From: an uncultured Nitrospirota bacterium
GTDB taxonomy: Bacteria; Nitrospirota; Nitrospiria; Nitrospirales; UBA8639
Assembly: GCA_937139405.1 (NCBI GenBank)
Contig: CAKZPV010000008.1
Location: 124,001-188,000 of the forward strand
DNA length: 64,000 bases
Reading direction: 5' to 3'
In this document: one piece after another, positions 9,620-17,403 of the stretch
Numbering within the stretch: the first letter of the stretch is position 1
How the letters are laid out: each line of letters begins with the position of its first letter
Made by a program: the position numbers and the translations under genes
The notes under the pieces: generated by a model
What the model was told of the DNA's origin: nothing
Seen by the model: only the letters and a program-made list of their open reading frames with translations
The model's database searches: none

Positions 9620-10069
9620 CACAAGAATGTTCCATCACATGGAATTAGGACGTAGCTAATATATGGGAACGTAAAATGTTGCATGGAGCCGCGAAATGTT
9701 TCGTCCAAATTACTTAAGATTTTTTACTCCCAACCAAGGCTAACCAAAGAAAATTAATGAAAATTGAATGCCGAAGAATGTCTTCGAATAAAATGTGAAG
9801 TTGCCTTTTGATTTTCTCATAGCTATTCAATGCCACGGTCAGATTTTACCATCATTTTCCGATCTCCTCTCCTCACCGCATGGCTCCAAATCTCCATCTC
9901 CTCATGCGCTGCGCAATCTATCACGACTGCTAGCCATACTGCCTGTGCACCATTGTGATAGATTTCCTGTGCTATAAGCCATCAAGAAATCAGACTTTGA
10001 TTGAAATTACACTGCACCTTTTTTGCTCTTGACTTGCCTAGATCCCCTTTCTAAGGAAAAAACCAATCG

Positions 10070-10427
10070 TTAATTCAAGCATGGCTTCTTTTCTGACTGA
10101 TGCCTTTGCTCTGCACCATCACAGCCTGGGCCACATACCCAATGAAAGCGTTTCGTCTGAAACATACGATAGCCGCAACGCTGACATACTGTGGAACGAA
10201 TGGTGGGTGACTGGGAAAATTGAGTGAATTTCAACTCCATCGCTGACCTCGACTTGATAGGGAAACCTTGTTTCCTTACCACAATAGGGAAGCAACGGAA
10301 GCTCGTAAATAGTTGAAAAGAAGGGATAAAAGCTCTCGATACAAACTGGCGTTGGAACAGCATCAGTCAGAATATTATTGTTCTTAGCCACATCCCAAGG
10401 AAGTATTCTTACCCACGAAGCAAACAA
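10070..10427 (-). pseudogene. Possible frameshifted zinc-ribbon ORF
   Basis: Two overlapping minus-strand frames each run about 100 codons. The upstream frame (from 10427) is unremarkable. The downstream frame ends with CQRCGYRMFQ...CGPGCDG, a CxxC...CxxxC arrangement that looks like a zinc ribbon. Joining them needs one frameshift near 10200. This could equally be chance. No family recognised. Confidence 0.2.
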
Positions 10428-10468
10428 AATACAGGAAGAAGAAATCGCGGCATTGAATCGTCATATAT

Positions 10469-10487
10469 GGTTCCTGACACCTTTAAT
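10469..10487. repeat. Short dispersed repeat (ggttcctgacacc type), copy 2
   Basis: Shares GGTTCCTGACACCTTT with 1512-1530, in the same orientation and again intergenic. Confidence 0.4.
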
Positions 10488-10585
10488 ATAATCAGCGTAT
10501 TTTTTGGTTTGGATACAATAATCAATATGTGCCAGAGACGAAGATTTTCCTTGAGCCTCTACTCTGTTCGTGGCCCCTTTCTCCT

Positions 10586-11218
10586 TTATGAGCTGACGTA
10601 GCTTGTATCCCAATATTCCCATTTGTCAGCTTTCTTATACCATAAGCGAACGTACAACTTGGCTCCATTCGTTGCAAAGTCTCTGACCGTAAGACCGCTC
10701 GTCATCCCTATTGACCCACTATCATAAATATCCCTTTCACCACGACTTGTTCCAATATATAGCCACCACTCGGTTACATTGACTCCATTGCCCGTCCAGG
10801 AAAAAGTCTCATTCAAACCTGTCAATCTTGAACCGAGCGCCGGACTTGTTAGCTTTGGTTGCAGAGAGTCAGTCAGTGGTACTGAAGTTTGCAGACTAAC
10901 TTCAACAGAGGGGGGGCTTTCATTACCACGATTATCATAGGCAGTTACTGCAAAAAAATACTTTCGACCAGATTGAAGATTTCGAGCTGTATATATTGTG
11001 TTGTTTCCAACATCAATTGAAGGTCCATACGAACCAGGAGTTGTCCCTTGGTAAATCTTGTAACCCATTAGATCAGATTCGGAATTGCCCGCCCATTGGA
11101 GTGTGGCAGAATTAGCAGAAGCAGATTGAATTCCCGTGAAAGTAATTGCGAGGCAACAACCGAGAACGAATCCGCCAAGTGTCTTGTGAATACGGATAAT
11201 CGAAGCAACTTGGAACAT
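10586..11218 (-). CDS. Secreted fibronectin type III protein under a GEMM-type riboswitch
   Basis: The 210-residue exported protein starts at 11218. The ribosome site ACAGGAGG lies directly upstream, and a longer in-frame start would lie inside the riboswitch. A signal peptide ends near SASA. Residues ~35-115 form a fibronectin-III domain (LQWAGNSESDLMGYKIYQG, YFFAVTAYDNRGNES). The last ~85 residues form a second module, ending VRLWYKKADKWEYWD, which recurs at the C terminus of the Asp-box protein at 24132-26687 and in a decayed copy near 29.5 kb. The upstream paralogue at 11794-13140 has the same N-terminal Fn3 domain but a different C-terminal half. Likely a surface or matrix protein whose synthesis responds to cyclic di-GMP. 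Confidence 0.72.
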   Translation of the reverse strand: MFQVASIIRIHKTLGGFVLGCCLAITFTGIQSASANSATLQWAGNSESDLMGYKIYQGTTPGSYGPSIDVGNNTIYTARNLQSGRKYFFAVTAYDNRGNESPPSVEVSLQTSVPLTDSLQPKLTSPALGSRLTGLNETFSWTGNGVNVTEWWLYIGTSRGERDIYDSGSIGMTSGLTVRDFATNGAKLYVRLWYKKADKWEYWDTSYVSS

Positions 11219-11261
11219 GGGACTCCTCCTGTTATGAAAAGGCCCCATCCGTATACGTTCC

Positions 11262-11351
11262 CCTTCTTTCGAAAACTCGGCCATCAGGAAGTTCTCCTGA
11301 TTTGTGGCTTTCGATCCTTACCTCTCGATAGGTTTGTACTATTGGAGAAAG
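11262..11351 (-). ncRNA. GEMM-I-like (cyclic dinucleotide) riboswitch, divergent
   Basis: On the minus strand the leader of the gene at 10586-11218 reads AAACC, a hairpin closed by a GAGA tetraloop, then GGATCGAAAGCCAC, then an ATCAGGA/TCCTGAT hairpin, then GGCCGAGTTTTCGAA. The order and spacing match the class I c-di-GMP (GEMM) aptamer and the clearer copy at 13186-13272. The usual GGACGCAAAGCC is changed to GGATCGAAAGCC, and GTTACCG to GTTTTCG. Flanking AAGGCC (11351-11356) and GGCCTT (11239-11244, next to the ribosome site) can pair and may form the expression platform. Altered core bases could mean altered ligand preference or decay. Confidence 0.65.
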
Positions 11352-11356
11352 GCCTT

Positions 11357-11793
11357 ATGGAAAAATAAAAAAGTCTGTATGATTTCTTTCCTTTGAGGAA
11401 CATAAACCAGAATGAATTCTTCAGATCTTCTCGGCAAAAGAGTTTCAATTCTGTAAAAAGGAAAGAAAGTATTATTTAAATCAAAAGATTTATCGGAAAG
11501 GTATAACCCAACTTAAAAACGTATCTGACACTTTTAATTGACGGACTGATAATTAATCACATCTTCCGTCCAACCCTTTTATTTTTCCCATTTCCGCCTT
11601 GTAAAAGTGGGAGTGTTGTCTCCAATTTGCGTGGACCCTATCTTTCTGACTGTCATGTTCCCGCGAACTATCCACAAAAGATAGCGCCGCACTATCGGTA
11701 GGCCATCCGCTGGCTAGGATACCGTCTAGAAGCGGTTTTCTTTCTCCAAAATACCCTCCTACTTTTGGAGCAAACTCGTTGTATGTTGGTGTT
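11357..11793. other. Intergenic region without a recognised gene
   Basis: About 440 bases between the divergent GEMM leader and the stop of the FG-GAP protein. No ORF, repeat or hairpin stood out. It presumably holds the promoter for the riboswitch-controlled gene at 10586-11218. Confidence 0.35.
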
Positions 11794-13140
11794 CTAGGAT
11801 GGGGTCTCCCACTTCAAGGGCCCACTGCCTGCAAGCACACTCGCCGTAGTAGGTGCATTCAGGCCATTCCCTTGCCATACGGCCACAGACCCGTCAGCCT
11901 TATTTCGCCATACAATGTCGGCTCGACCATTACCTTCCAGATCTCCCACACCCACAATTTCCCATGAAGTCGGCACCGAAGCCGCAAGCACATTCACCGT
12001 GGTGGGTGCATTCATCCCATTACCTTGCCACACCACTACAGATCCATCAGTCGTATCACGCCACACAATGTCAGACTGCCCATCATCATCCATATCGCTA
12101 ATGCCGACAATGGCCCAGTGCCTCAGTGAACCGCCAATGACTCCCGTCTGCGTAGGTTCGTTCACGCCATTCCCAAACCACACTCCTACATCGCCGGTGG
12201 AAGTATTACGCACCACAATATCGTCCTTGCCATCCCCACCCAAATCGCCGAGACCGGCAATGCTCCATTCGGCTGGCACGCCCACAGCAATGAGACCTGT
12301 CGCCCCGAGCGTCAATCCATTTCCGATCCAGACCCCTACATCTCCAGTGGAGGTATCGCGCACCACAATATCGTCCTTCCCATCTCCATCCAAATCGCCA
12401 AGACCGGCAATAATCCATTCAGCTGGCACGCCCATAGCAATGAGGCCCGTCGCCCCAAGCGTCAACCCATTCCCCAGCCATGCTCCTACATCCCCAGTGG
12501 AGGTATTGCGCACCACAATATCGTCCTTCCCATCTCCATCCAAATCACCGAGACCGGCAATACTCCATTCGGTTGCCACACCCGCAGCAATGAGACCTGT
12601 CGACCCGAGCGTCAGCCCATTCCCCAGCCACCCCCCTGCATCACCGGTCTTCCTATTGCGCACCACAATATCGGCCCTCGCATCTCCATCCAAATTCCCC
12701 ACACCCGCGATTTTCCAATCGGCCAGGAACGTTTCTTCATTGACGTTCGCCGTGGCGGAAGCCACACTCGTGATGCTTGGTTGAATCGACGCAGAAAGTG
12801 GGGGAGGAGTTTGTAGGCTCACTTCAGTGGAGGGTGAACTTTCATTTCCACTCTTATCATAGGCAGTTATCGCAAAATAATACCTACGGCCATTCTGAAG
12901 ATTTTGAGTGGTATATATCGTCGTGTTCCCGACATCGACTGCAAGGCCATACGACCCGGGAGTTGTCCCTTGATAGACTTTGTAACCGATCAGATCCGGT
13001 TCAGTATTCGAAGCCCATCGAAGCGTTGCAGAATGGGCGAGCGCAAATTGTACTCCCACAGAAGCGAAAATGAGGCAACAACCGAGAACGAATCTGGCAA
13101 GAATATTGTGGAAATGGGTAGCAGGACAAAGGCAAGACAT
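11794..13140 (-). CDS. Secreted fibronectin III + FG-GAP/VCBS repeat protein under a c-di-GMP riboswitch
   Basis: The 448-residue exported protein starts at 13140, with ACAGGAGG upstream. Longer starts fall inside the riboswitch. A signal peptide ends near FALA. One Fn3 domain (LRWASNTEPDLIGYKVYQG) is followed by six 50-residue FG-GAP/VCBS-type repeats, each with GLGDLDGDGKDDIVVRN-like calcium-loop sequence and WLGNG. The units around 12250, 12400 and 12550 recur at exactly 150 bases with near-identical DNA. The protein ends with the first residues of a seventh repeat. Such repeats fold as beta-propeller blades and occur in integrin-like bacterial surface proteins. It is paralogous in its N-terminal half to the gene at 10586-11218. 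Confidence 0.78.
   Translation of the reverse strand: MSCLCPATHFHNILARFVLGCCLIFASVGVQFALAHSATLRWASNTEPDLIGYKVYQGTTPGSYGLAVDVGNTTIYTTQNLQNGRRYYFAITAYDKSGNESSPSTEVSLQTPPPLSASIQPSITSVASATANVNEETFLADWKIAGVGNLDGDARADIVVRNRKTGDAGGWLGNGLTLGSTGLIAAGVATEWSIAGLGDLDGDGKDDIVVRNTSTGDVGAWLGNGLTLGATGLIAMGVPAEWIIAGLGDLDGDGKDDIVVRDTSTGDVGVWIGNGLTLGATGLIAVGVPAEWSIAGLGDLGGDGKDDIVVRNTSTGDVGVWFGNGVNEPTQTGVIGGSLRHWAIVGISDMDDDGQSDIVWRDTTDGSVVVWQGNGMNAPTTVNVLAASVPTSWEIVGVGDLEGNGRADIVWRNKADGSVAVWQGNGLNAPTTASVLAGSGPLKWETPS
12199..12648. repeat. Tandem 150-bp units encoding FG-GAP blades
   Basis: Three neighbouring units share phrases such as caccacaatatcgtcctt and agaccggcaat at a constant 150-base spacing (for example 12252, 12402, 12552). 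They encode 50-residue propeller blades within the gene at 11794-13140. Near-identity at DNA level suggests recent unit duplication or gene conversion. Confidence 0.7.
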
Positions 13141-13185
13141 GGGATACCTCCTGTTATGATAGAAGGCCCCATCCTTACGCTTTTC

Positions 13186-13272
13186 TCTTCCTTCGGTAAC
13201 TCGGCTATCAGAACGTTCTGACCCGTGGCTTTGCGTCCCCACCTCTCAGTGGGTTTGCTCTTATCGAGAAGA
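13186..13272 (-). ncRNA. Cyclic di-GMP-I (GEMM) riboswitch
   Basis: The minus-strand leader of the gene at 11794-13140 contains GCAAACC, then CCCACTGAGAGGTGGG (GNRA-capped stem), GACGCAAAGCCACGGG, the perfect hairpin TCAGAACGTTCTGA, and TAGCCGAGTTACCGAAGG. CTTC/GAAG closes the aptamer. These are the diagnostic elements of the class I c-di-GMP riboswitch: tetraloop, tetraloop receptor region and ligand-binding three-way junction. Flanking AAGGCC (13273-13278) and GGCCTT (13163-13168) are complementary, and the 3' one lies just upstream of the ribosome site, so a translation-level switch is plausible. Confidence 0.88.
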
Positions 13273-13275
13273 GGC

Positions 13276-13695
13276 CTTATGGCAAATTAGATAAGTCTGT
13301 ATGATTTCTTTCTGCTTAGTTAGATGAACCTAAATTAAGCCCATAAATCTTGTCGGTATCAGATTCTTCATTCTGTAAGGGGGAGACAAAAAAATTAGAA
13401 AATTGAAAAAAAGAATGAGAATAGGGACGAAGCGTTAAAACCCTTCTCGACAACCATCAACACAGGAAATGACTGACAATACTTCACACGGAAAATTCCC
13501 TCATAACCTGCGGACAAATATGCACTTCTGAGAATGGGAAAAAGACAAAGCCGAGTTCTAAGCTATGGAATGGCTGGAGAATTTACCATAGACATTTACG
13601 GTGCAATAGTATTCCACCATCTGTTCATTGCGAAAGAATCTATCATGGCATTGAAGAATGGAATAAATCGGCAAGGGTGCTAAAATTCTAGCGCG
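13276..13695. other. Intergenic region without a recognised gene
   Basis: About 420 bases upstream of the riboswitch leader. It presumably contains that gene's promoter, which I could not pin down. No ORF or repeat is supported. Confidence 0.35.
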
Positions 13696-14817
13696 TTATT
13701 TGACTGAATCAAAAAATTGCTTGATCGTTTCGACCACGTAGATTATTTGACTTGGATTGAGTTCCGGATAAATGGGCAGGGAAAGCACTTCTTGGGCCGC
13801 ATGTTCTGTAACGGGGAAATCCCCTTTCTGATACCCCAATGTTTTGTAGCATTCCTGAAGATGAAGGGGCACGGGATAATAAATACGATTGCCGATGTTC
13901 TTTTCGATCAAATAACCACTGAGTTCATCTCGCTTGCAAGTTCTAATAGTAAATTGGTTATAGACATGAGTATTACCTTGCTCGACAACCGGAAGCGTGA
14001 CGCGTTCCTCCAAGCCATATTCTTGAAAAAGTCGTCGAAAAGTAGCCGCGTTCGCCTGCCGTTTCGTTGTCCAATCGTCTAAATATTGGAATTTCACTCT
14101 CAAAACAGCGGCCTGCAACGCATCCAGCCGGCTATTCATTCCAATCAGATGATGGTGATACTCTGAGCGGCTTCCATGAACCCGCATCAATCGTAATCGT
14201 TCAGCCACTTGCGAATCATGGGTGGTAATTAACCCACCATCACCAAAAGCCCCTAAGTTTTTTGATGGGAAAAAACTGAAACACCCAGTACGCCCGAACG
14301 CTCCTGCTTTGATGCCGTTTCGAACGGCTCCTATCGCTTGGCACGCATCTTCGATCACTGGAATCCCATGCGTAGCAGCCACCTCATTGATGGCTTCCAT
14401 ATCTGCGCATTGTCCAAAGAGATGCACAGGAAGAATCGCTTTGGTTCGCGGCGTGATCTTATCGGCTAATTGCAAGGAATCAAGAGTAAAAGTATCGGCA
14501 CACACATCCACAAACACTGGACGCGCGTGCAAGCGCGAAATAACCCCCGTGGAGGCAAAAAAAGTAAACGGGACAGTCAGAACTTCGTCACCTGGTTGGA
14601 TATCCAGTTCCATGAGGGAGAGCAGCAACGCATCACTACCCGAAGCGACTCCAATCGCATGCTCCACACCCATAAATTGGGCTAAGGTCTGTTCTAATTG
14701 CTCAACATGTGCACCAAGAATAAAATTTTGTTGGGCGCAAACCTCTTCAACCACTTTCATGAGTTCAGGTTGAATGCGAGTATATTGTGTTTTTAGGTCA
14801 AGCAGAGGGACGTTCAC
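13696..14817 (-). CDS. DegT/DnrJ/EryC1/StrS-family sugar aminotransferase
   Basis: The 373-residue PLP-dependent enzyme belongs to the family that aminates keto-sugar nucleotides for surface polysaccharides. The N-terminal VPLLDLKTQY is the typical opening. GVASGSDALLLSL binds the PLP phosphate. VIEDACQAIGA carries the Asp that contacts the pyridine nitrogen. FFPSKNLGAFGDGG contains the Lys that forms the internal aldimine. Length is normal for the family. No sugar-nucleotide genes are adjacent, so the product sugar cannot be named. The gene stands in its own unit on the minus strand. Confidence 0.88.
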   Translation of the reverse strand: MNVPLLDLKTQYTRIQPELMKVVEEVCAQQNFILGAHVEQLEQTLAQFMGVEHAIGVASGSDALLLSLMELDIQPGDEVLTVPFTFFASTGVISRLHARPVFVDVCADTFTLDSLQLADKITPRTKAILPVHLFGQCADMEAINEVAATHGIPVIEDACQAIGAVRNGIKAGAFGRTGCFSFFPSKNLGAFGDGGLITTHDSQVAERLRLMRVHGSRSEYHHHLIGMNSRLDALQAAVLRVKFQYLDDWTTKRQANAATFRRLFQEYGLEERVTLPVVEQGNTHVYNQFTIRTCKRDELSGYLIEKNIGNRIYYPVPLHLQECYKTLGYQKGDFPVTEHAAQEVLSLPIYPELNPSQIIYVVETIKQFFDSVK

Positions 14818-14948
14818 AAAGCAAGCGCTCCGTCAGGTTCTAAGCAGATGTACAGAAAAAGCCAGGTGATGTTCTCGTGAACATCAATCTCACAGCAAGG
14901 CAACCATACCAACAACCTTTCGGTAAGGCTAGAGACATATGTCTGCAC

Positions 14949-15395
14949 TTACGTACCAGAGGCTGGCACCATGGCAAGCAAGAACCAATAGCGAAATGCT
15001 TTCCCAACCCCAATAAAGAGCAATGCGCCAATCCAGGGAGTTCGCAACCACCCCGCTGCCACACATAACGGGTCGCCAATCACAGGGACCCAAGACAAAA
15101 GCAGAATCGGGCTTCCCCACTGTCGCACTCGTTCTACCGCATGCCGATGCGCCTCCTTGGATAAGTTCGTGAGTGGATACCGTAACGCTATAAGCCACCC
15201 CAACACCCACGAACTCATACCACCTAATGTATTACCTGCTGTTGCAATAACGAGAAGATCCCAATCTGGCAGATCACCGTGCGTGGCCAAGGCCACTAAT
15301 ACGACTTCTGAGCTTCCTGGCAATAACGTGGAAGAGAGAAAGGCACTAAAAAAAAGCCCCAATAACGAATAGTCTTCTCCCGTCATATGAACCAA
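14949..15395 (-). CDS. YqaA-family (VTT/DedA-like) membrane protein
   Basis: The 148-residue inner-membrane protein has about four hydrophobic segments. FLSSTLLPGSSEVVL near the N terminus and WVPVIGDPLCVAAGWLR in the second half are the two re-entrant-loop motifs of the YqaA branch of the VTT (DedA/SNARE-associated) superfamily. Members are implicated in lipid scrambling and membrane homeostasis. The ATG is one base from the stop of the DUF2835 gene upstream, so the two are co-transcribed. Confidence 0.82.
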   Translation of the reverse strand: MVHMTGEDYSLLGLFFSAFLSSTLLPGSSEVVLVALATHGDLPDWDLLVIATAGNTLGGMSSWVLGWLIALRYPLTNLSKEAHRHAVERVRQWGSPILLLSWVPVIGDPLCVAAGWLRTPWIGALLFIGVGKAFRYWFLLAMVPASGT

Positions 15396-15396
15396 C

Positions 15397-15633
15397 TCAT
15401 GAGGAAGACGGGCGGCTCGCTCGACGAATCGCCTGAAACTTCAAATTGGCATCAAATGTAATGTCAAAAGTTCCCTGAACTCCTTGATAGGAGAGAAATG
15501 GACGTAAGACTCGAGCCGGAAATTGGACGGTACGGCCATCATGAGTTGTGGCTACCACATTCTCCACAACCCCTTGGTAATATGCTTGAAATCGGTCGGC
15601 CGAAATGTTGAGCGGGACTCGAACCGTTTGCAT
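15397..15633 (-). CDS. DUF2835 family protein
   Basis: The 78-residue product contains the DUF2835 pattern: VPLNISADRFQAYYQG, then GRTVQFPARVLRPFL, then GVQGTFDITFDANLKF. The family is small, usually cytosolic and of unknown function. It overlaps the beginning of the YqaA transcription unit, with 1 base between genes. Unrelated by sequence to its neighbour, so the pairing gives little functional hint. Confidence 0.75.
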   Translation of the reverse strand: MQTVRVPLNISADRFQAYYQGVVENVVATTHDGRTVQFPARVLRPFLSYQGVQGTFDITFDANLKFQAIRRASRPSSS

Positions 15634-15823
15634 GGCATTTCAAAAAGCACGAGAAAGAGAATCGTTGTGTTTAGCCGTGTCTACTCGCATCAGGACTATT
15701 GATCTTAGATCCATTTCATGACGACGCCCACACACTTAATGAACTTTTCAGGTAAGATAGAAGAAGATAAACATGGCCTAGTTACGACCCTACAACACTT
15801 ATGCCTTATTCCTATGGAGAACG

Positions 15824-16618
15824 ATGTCACTGTATACCCGCGAATTAGACACCATCCACACAGCTTTGCATCTAGCAGGAGAGCGCCTCAAAAGGATCAC
15901 ATACGAAGGCCTAAAAGTCCACATGAAATCCGACGGCTCTCCAGTGACAAATGCGGATCTTGAAGTTAACCAGATTGTCCATGATACATTATTAAAGGCC
16001 TTTCCCAACGATGCGTGGTTGTCAGAAGAGTCACCGGACAATCCGTTACGACTTCAATCTTCTCGAGTATGGATCCTGGATCCCATCGACGGGACTAAAC
16101 CATTTATCAAAGCCTTACCTCATTATACAATCTCTCTCGCTCTCATTGACCACGGTCAACCCGCTATTGGCGTCATCTTCAATCCCGCTACGAAGGAATA
16201 CTTCTGTGCTATTCACGGACAGCACGGCACACTCAACGGGCAACCTCTTCATGCGCGAACTGTCTCAGATCATTCTCAACTCACGTTTCTCGTGAATCCA
16301 TGGCAAATCAACCCACTCACCCTTCAAGCATGGCGACAAGAACACCATTGCCCTCCTATGCTGGGGTCTATTGCCTATTCATTGGCACTGGTGGCAGCCG
16401 GACAAGTCGACGGCCTCATTAATGGCGGCTCCCAAAATGAATGGGATATCGCCGCAGGCCTCATCCTTATCCAAGCTGCAGGGAATCTTGTGTTTGATAA
16501 CAACCAAAACCCTATCCAATTCAATCAACCCAAACCTACCGTCAATGGGATAATTGCCGTACGCCCAGGTGCCCTTTCAATCCTCCAGAATTGGCTCGCA
16601 AAAATGAATGCCTCATAA
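15824..16618 (+). CDS. Inositol monophosphatase / 3'(2'),5'-bisphosphate nucleotidase family (CysQ-like)
   Basis: The 264-residue Mg2+-dependent phosphatase has all the family sites. SEESPD (metal-binding Glu) lies at about residue 67. WILDPIDGTKPF (the D-x-x-D-G-T/S metal and phosphate motif) lies at about 84-95. EWDIAAGLILIQAAG lies at about 206-220, with the third metal-ligand Asp. It may hydrolyse PAP/PAPS, as CysQ does, or inositol or histidinol phosphate. Sequence alone does not separate these well, and TKPF in place of TxxF/NF gives no clean call. The gene is isolated, divergent from the DUF2835-yqaA pair. Confidence 0.82.
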   Translation: MSLYTRELDTIHTALHLAGERLKRITYEGLKVHMKSDGSPVTNADLEVNQIVHDTLLKAFPNDAWLSEESPDNPLRLQSSRVWILDPIDGTKPFIKALPHYTISLALIDHGQPAIGVIFNPATKEYFCAIHGQHGTLNGQPLHARTVSDHSQLTFLVNPWQINPLTLQAWRQEHHCPPMLGSIAYSLALVAAGQVDGLINGGSQNEWDIAAGLILIQAAGNLVFDNNQNPIQFNQPKPTVNGIIAVRPGALSILQNWLAKMNAS

Positions 16619-16889
16619 CACCTAAGCGGATATTCTAGAACTTTTCCTTCCATCTGAATTGCTTGACCGTTCTTCATTGAAGTTCAGTGACATTAAGACG
16701 TATTGGTGAGACTTCTTGAGAGCCTCATTCCTTGTTTTCTTCCATTAAGCCACATTGAAATCTATTTCACTTCCTTCAAGAAAGCACAAACTTCCTGCAC
16801 CTTGAGGCTCCTTAACCCTTTTCACTATTCAACCGAAAAAGCAGAGAAGCCAAAACCTCGATGAAGATCGAGTCCCTCTTATTCACATT

Positions 16890-17396
16890 ATGTTGCCCTC
16901 GCTGCCGATTACCAGAGGTAACGATGAGCTTAGGTCTTTACTGATGCGCGGAGCGGTCAAAAATACCATTAAAATCCTTATGATTGAGGATGATCCAACT
17001 CAAGTTGAAGCCCTGCAGGAAGCCCTCATTGTTGCCCAAATCATCTGTGTAGAAATCCTTGAGTCCGAAGATGCGGAGCAAGCCCTTGCCTTCTTACACC
17101 AAGCATATCCACATGTCGACGCGCCACAACCCGATCTTATTTTCTTATCCAATCACTTACCCGATCGCACAGGGCATGAGATCATTAAGGAACTTCAACA
17201 TGATCGCCGACTACGCACCATTCCAGTGGCCTTGTTTTCGGATGAAAACCCTAGCGCATCCGAGAATGTCACGTTTCCTGATAATTGTCATTTATTTATG
17301 CGGCCCAACACCTGTGATGAATGGATTTATGTCTTACGATGCATTGAAGACGTGTGGGTCACCTTGCTAAACATATCCGGAGCACCTCGCTTATAA
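16890..17396 (+). CDS. Receiver-domain protein lacking the phosphoacceptor Asp (pseudo-receiver)
   Basis: The single-domain protein of up to 168 residues resembles the Rcp1-type response regulators. KILMIEDDP (acidic metal pocket, about residues 28-36) is intact, and VALFSDEN holds the conserved Ser/Thr. The strand that normally reads LILLD reads LIFLS (Ser87), so the phosphoacceptor is gone. The Lys before the last conserved Pro is Arg (FMRP). The protein probably signals without phosphorylation or acts as a binding scaffold. No histidine kinase is adjacent. The start is uncertain: no good ribosome site precedes 16890, and an ATG at 16944 is also possible. Confidence 0.72.
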   Translation: MLPSLPITRGNDELRSLLMRGAVKNTIKILMIEDDPTQVEALQEALIVAQIICVEILESEDAEQALAFLHQAYPHVDAPQPDLIFLSNHLPDRTGHEIIKELQHDRRLRTIPVALFSDENPSASENVTFPDNCHLFMRPNTCDEWIYVLRCIEDVWVTLLNISGAPRL

Positions 17397-17403
17397 TCTC
17401 CCG

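Larger units (their letters stand above)
9620..10585. other. Long gene-poor interval
   Basis: About 960 bases with no firm gene. The only coding-like signal is a possible frameshifted zinc-ribbon ORF at 10070-10427 on the minus strand, listed separately. A copy of the GGTTCCTGACACC short repeat lies at 10469-10487. Confidence 0.4.

Noticed and set aside
11915-12784. 289-codon plus-strand ORF
   Set aside because: Antisense to the FG-GAP repeats; openness comes from the 150-base periodicity.
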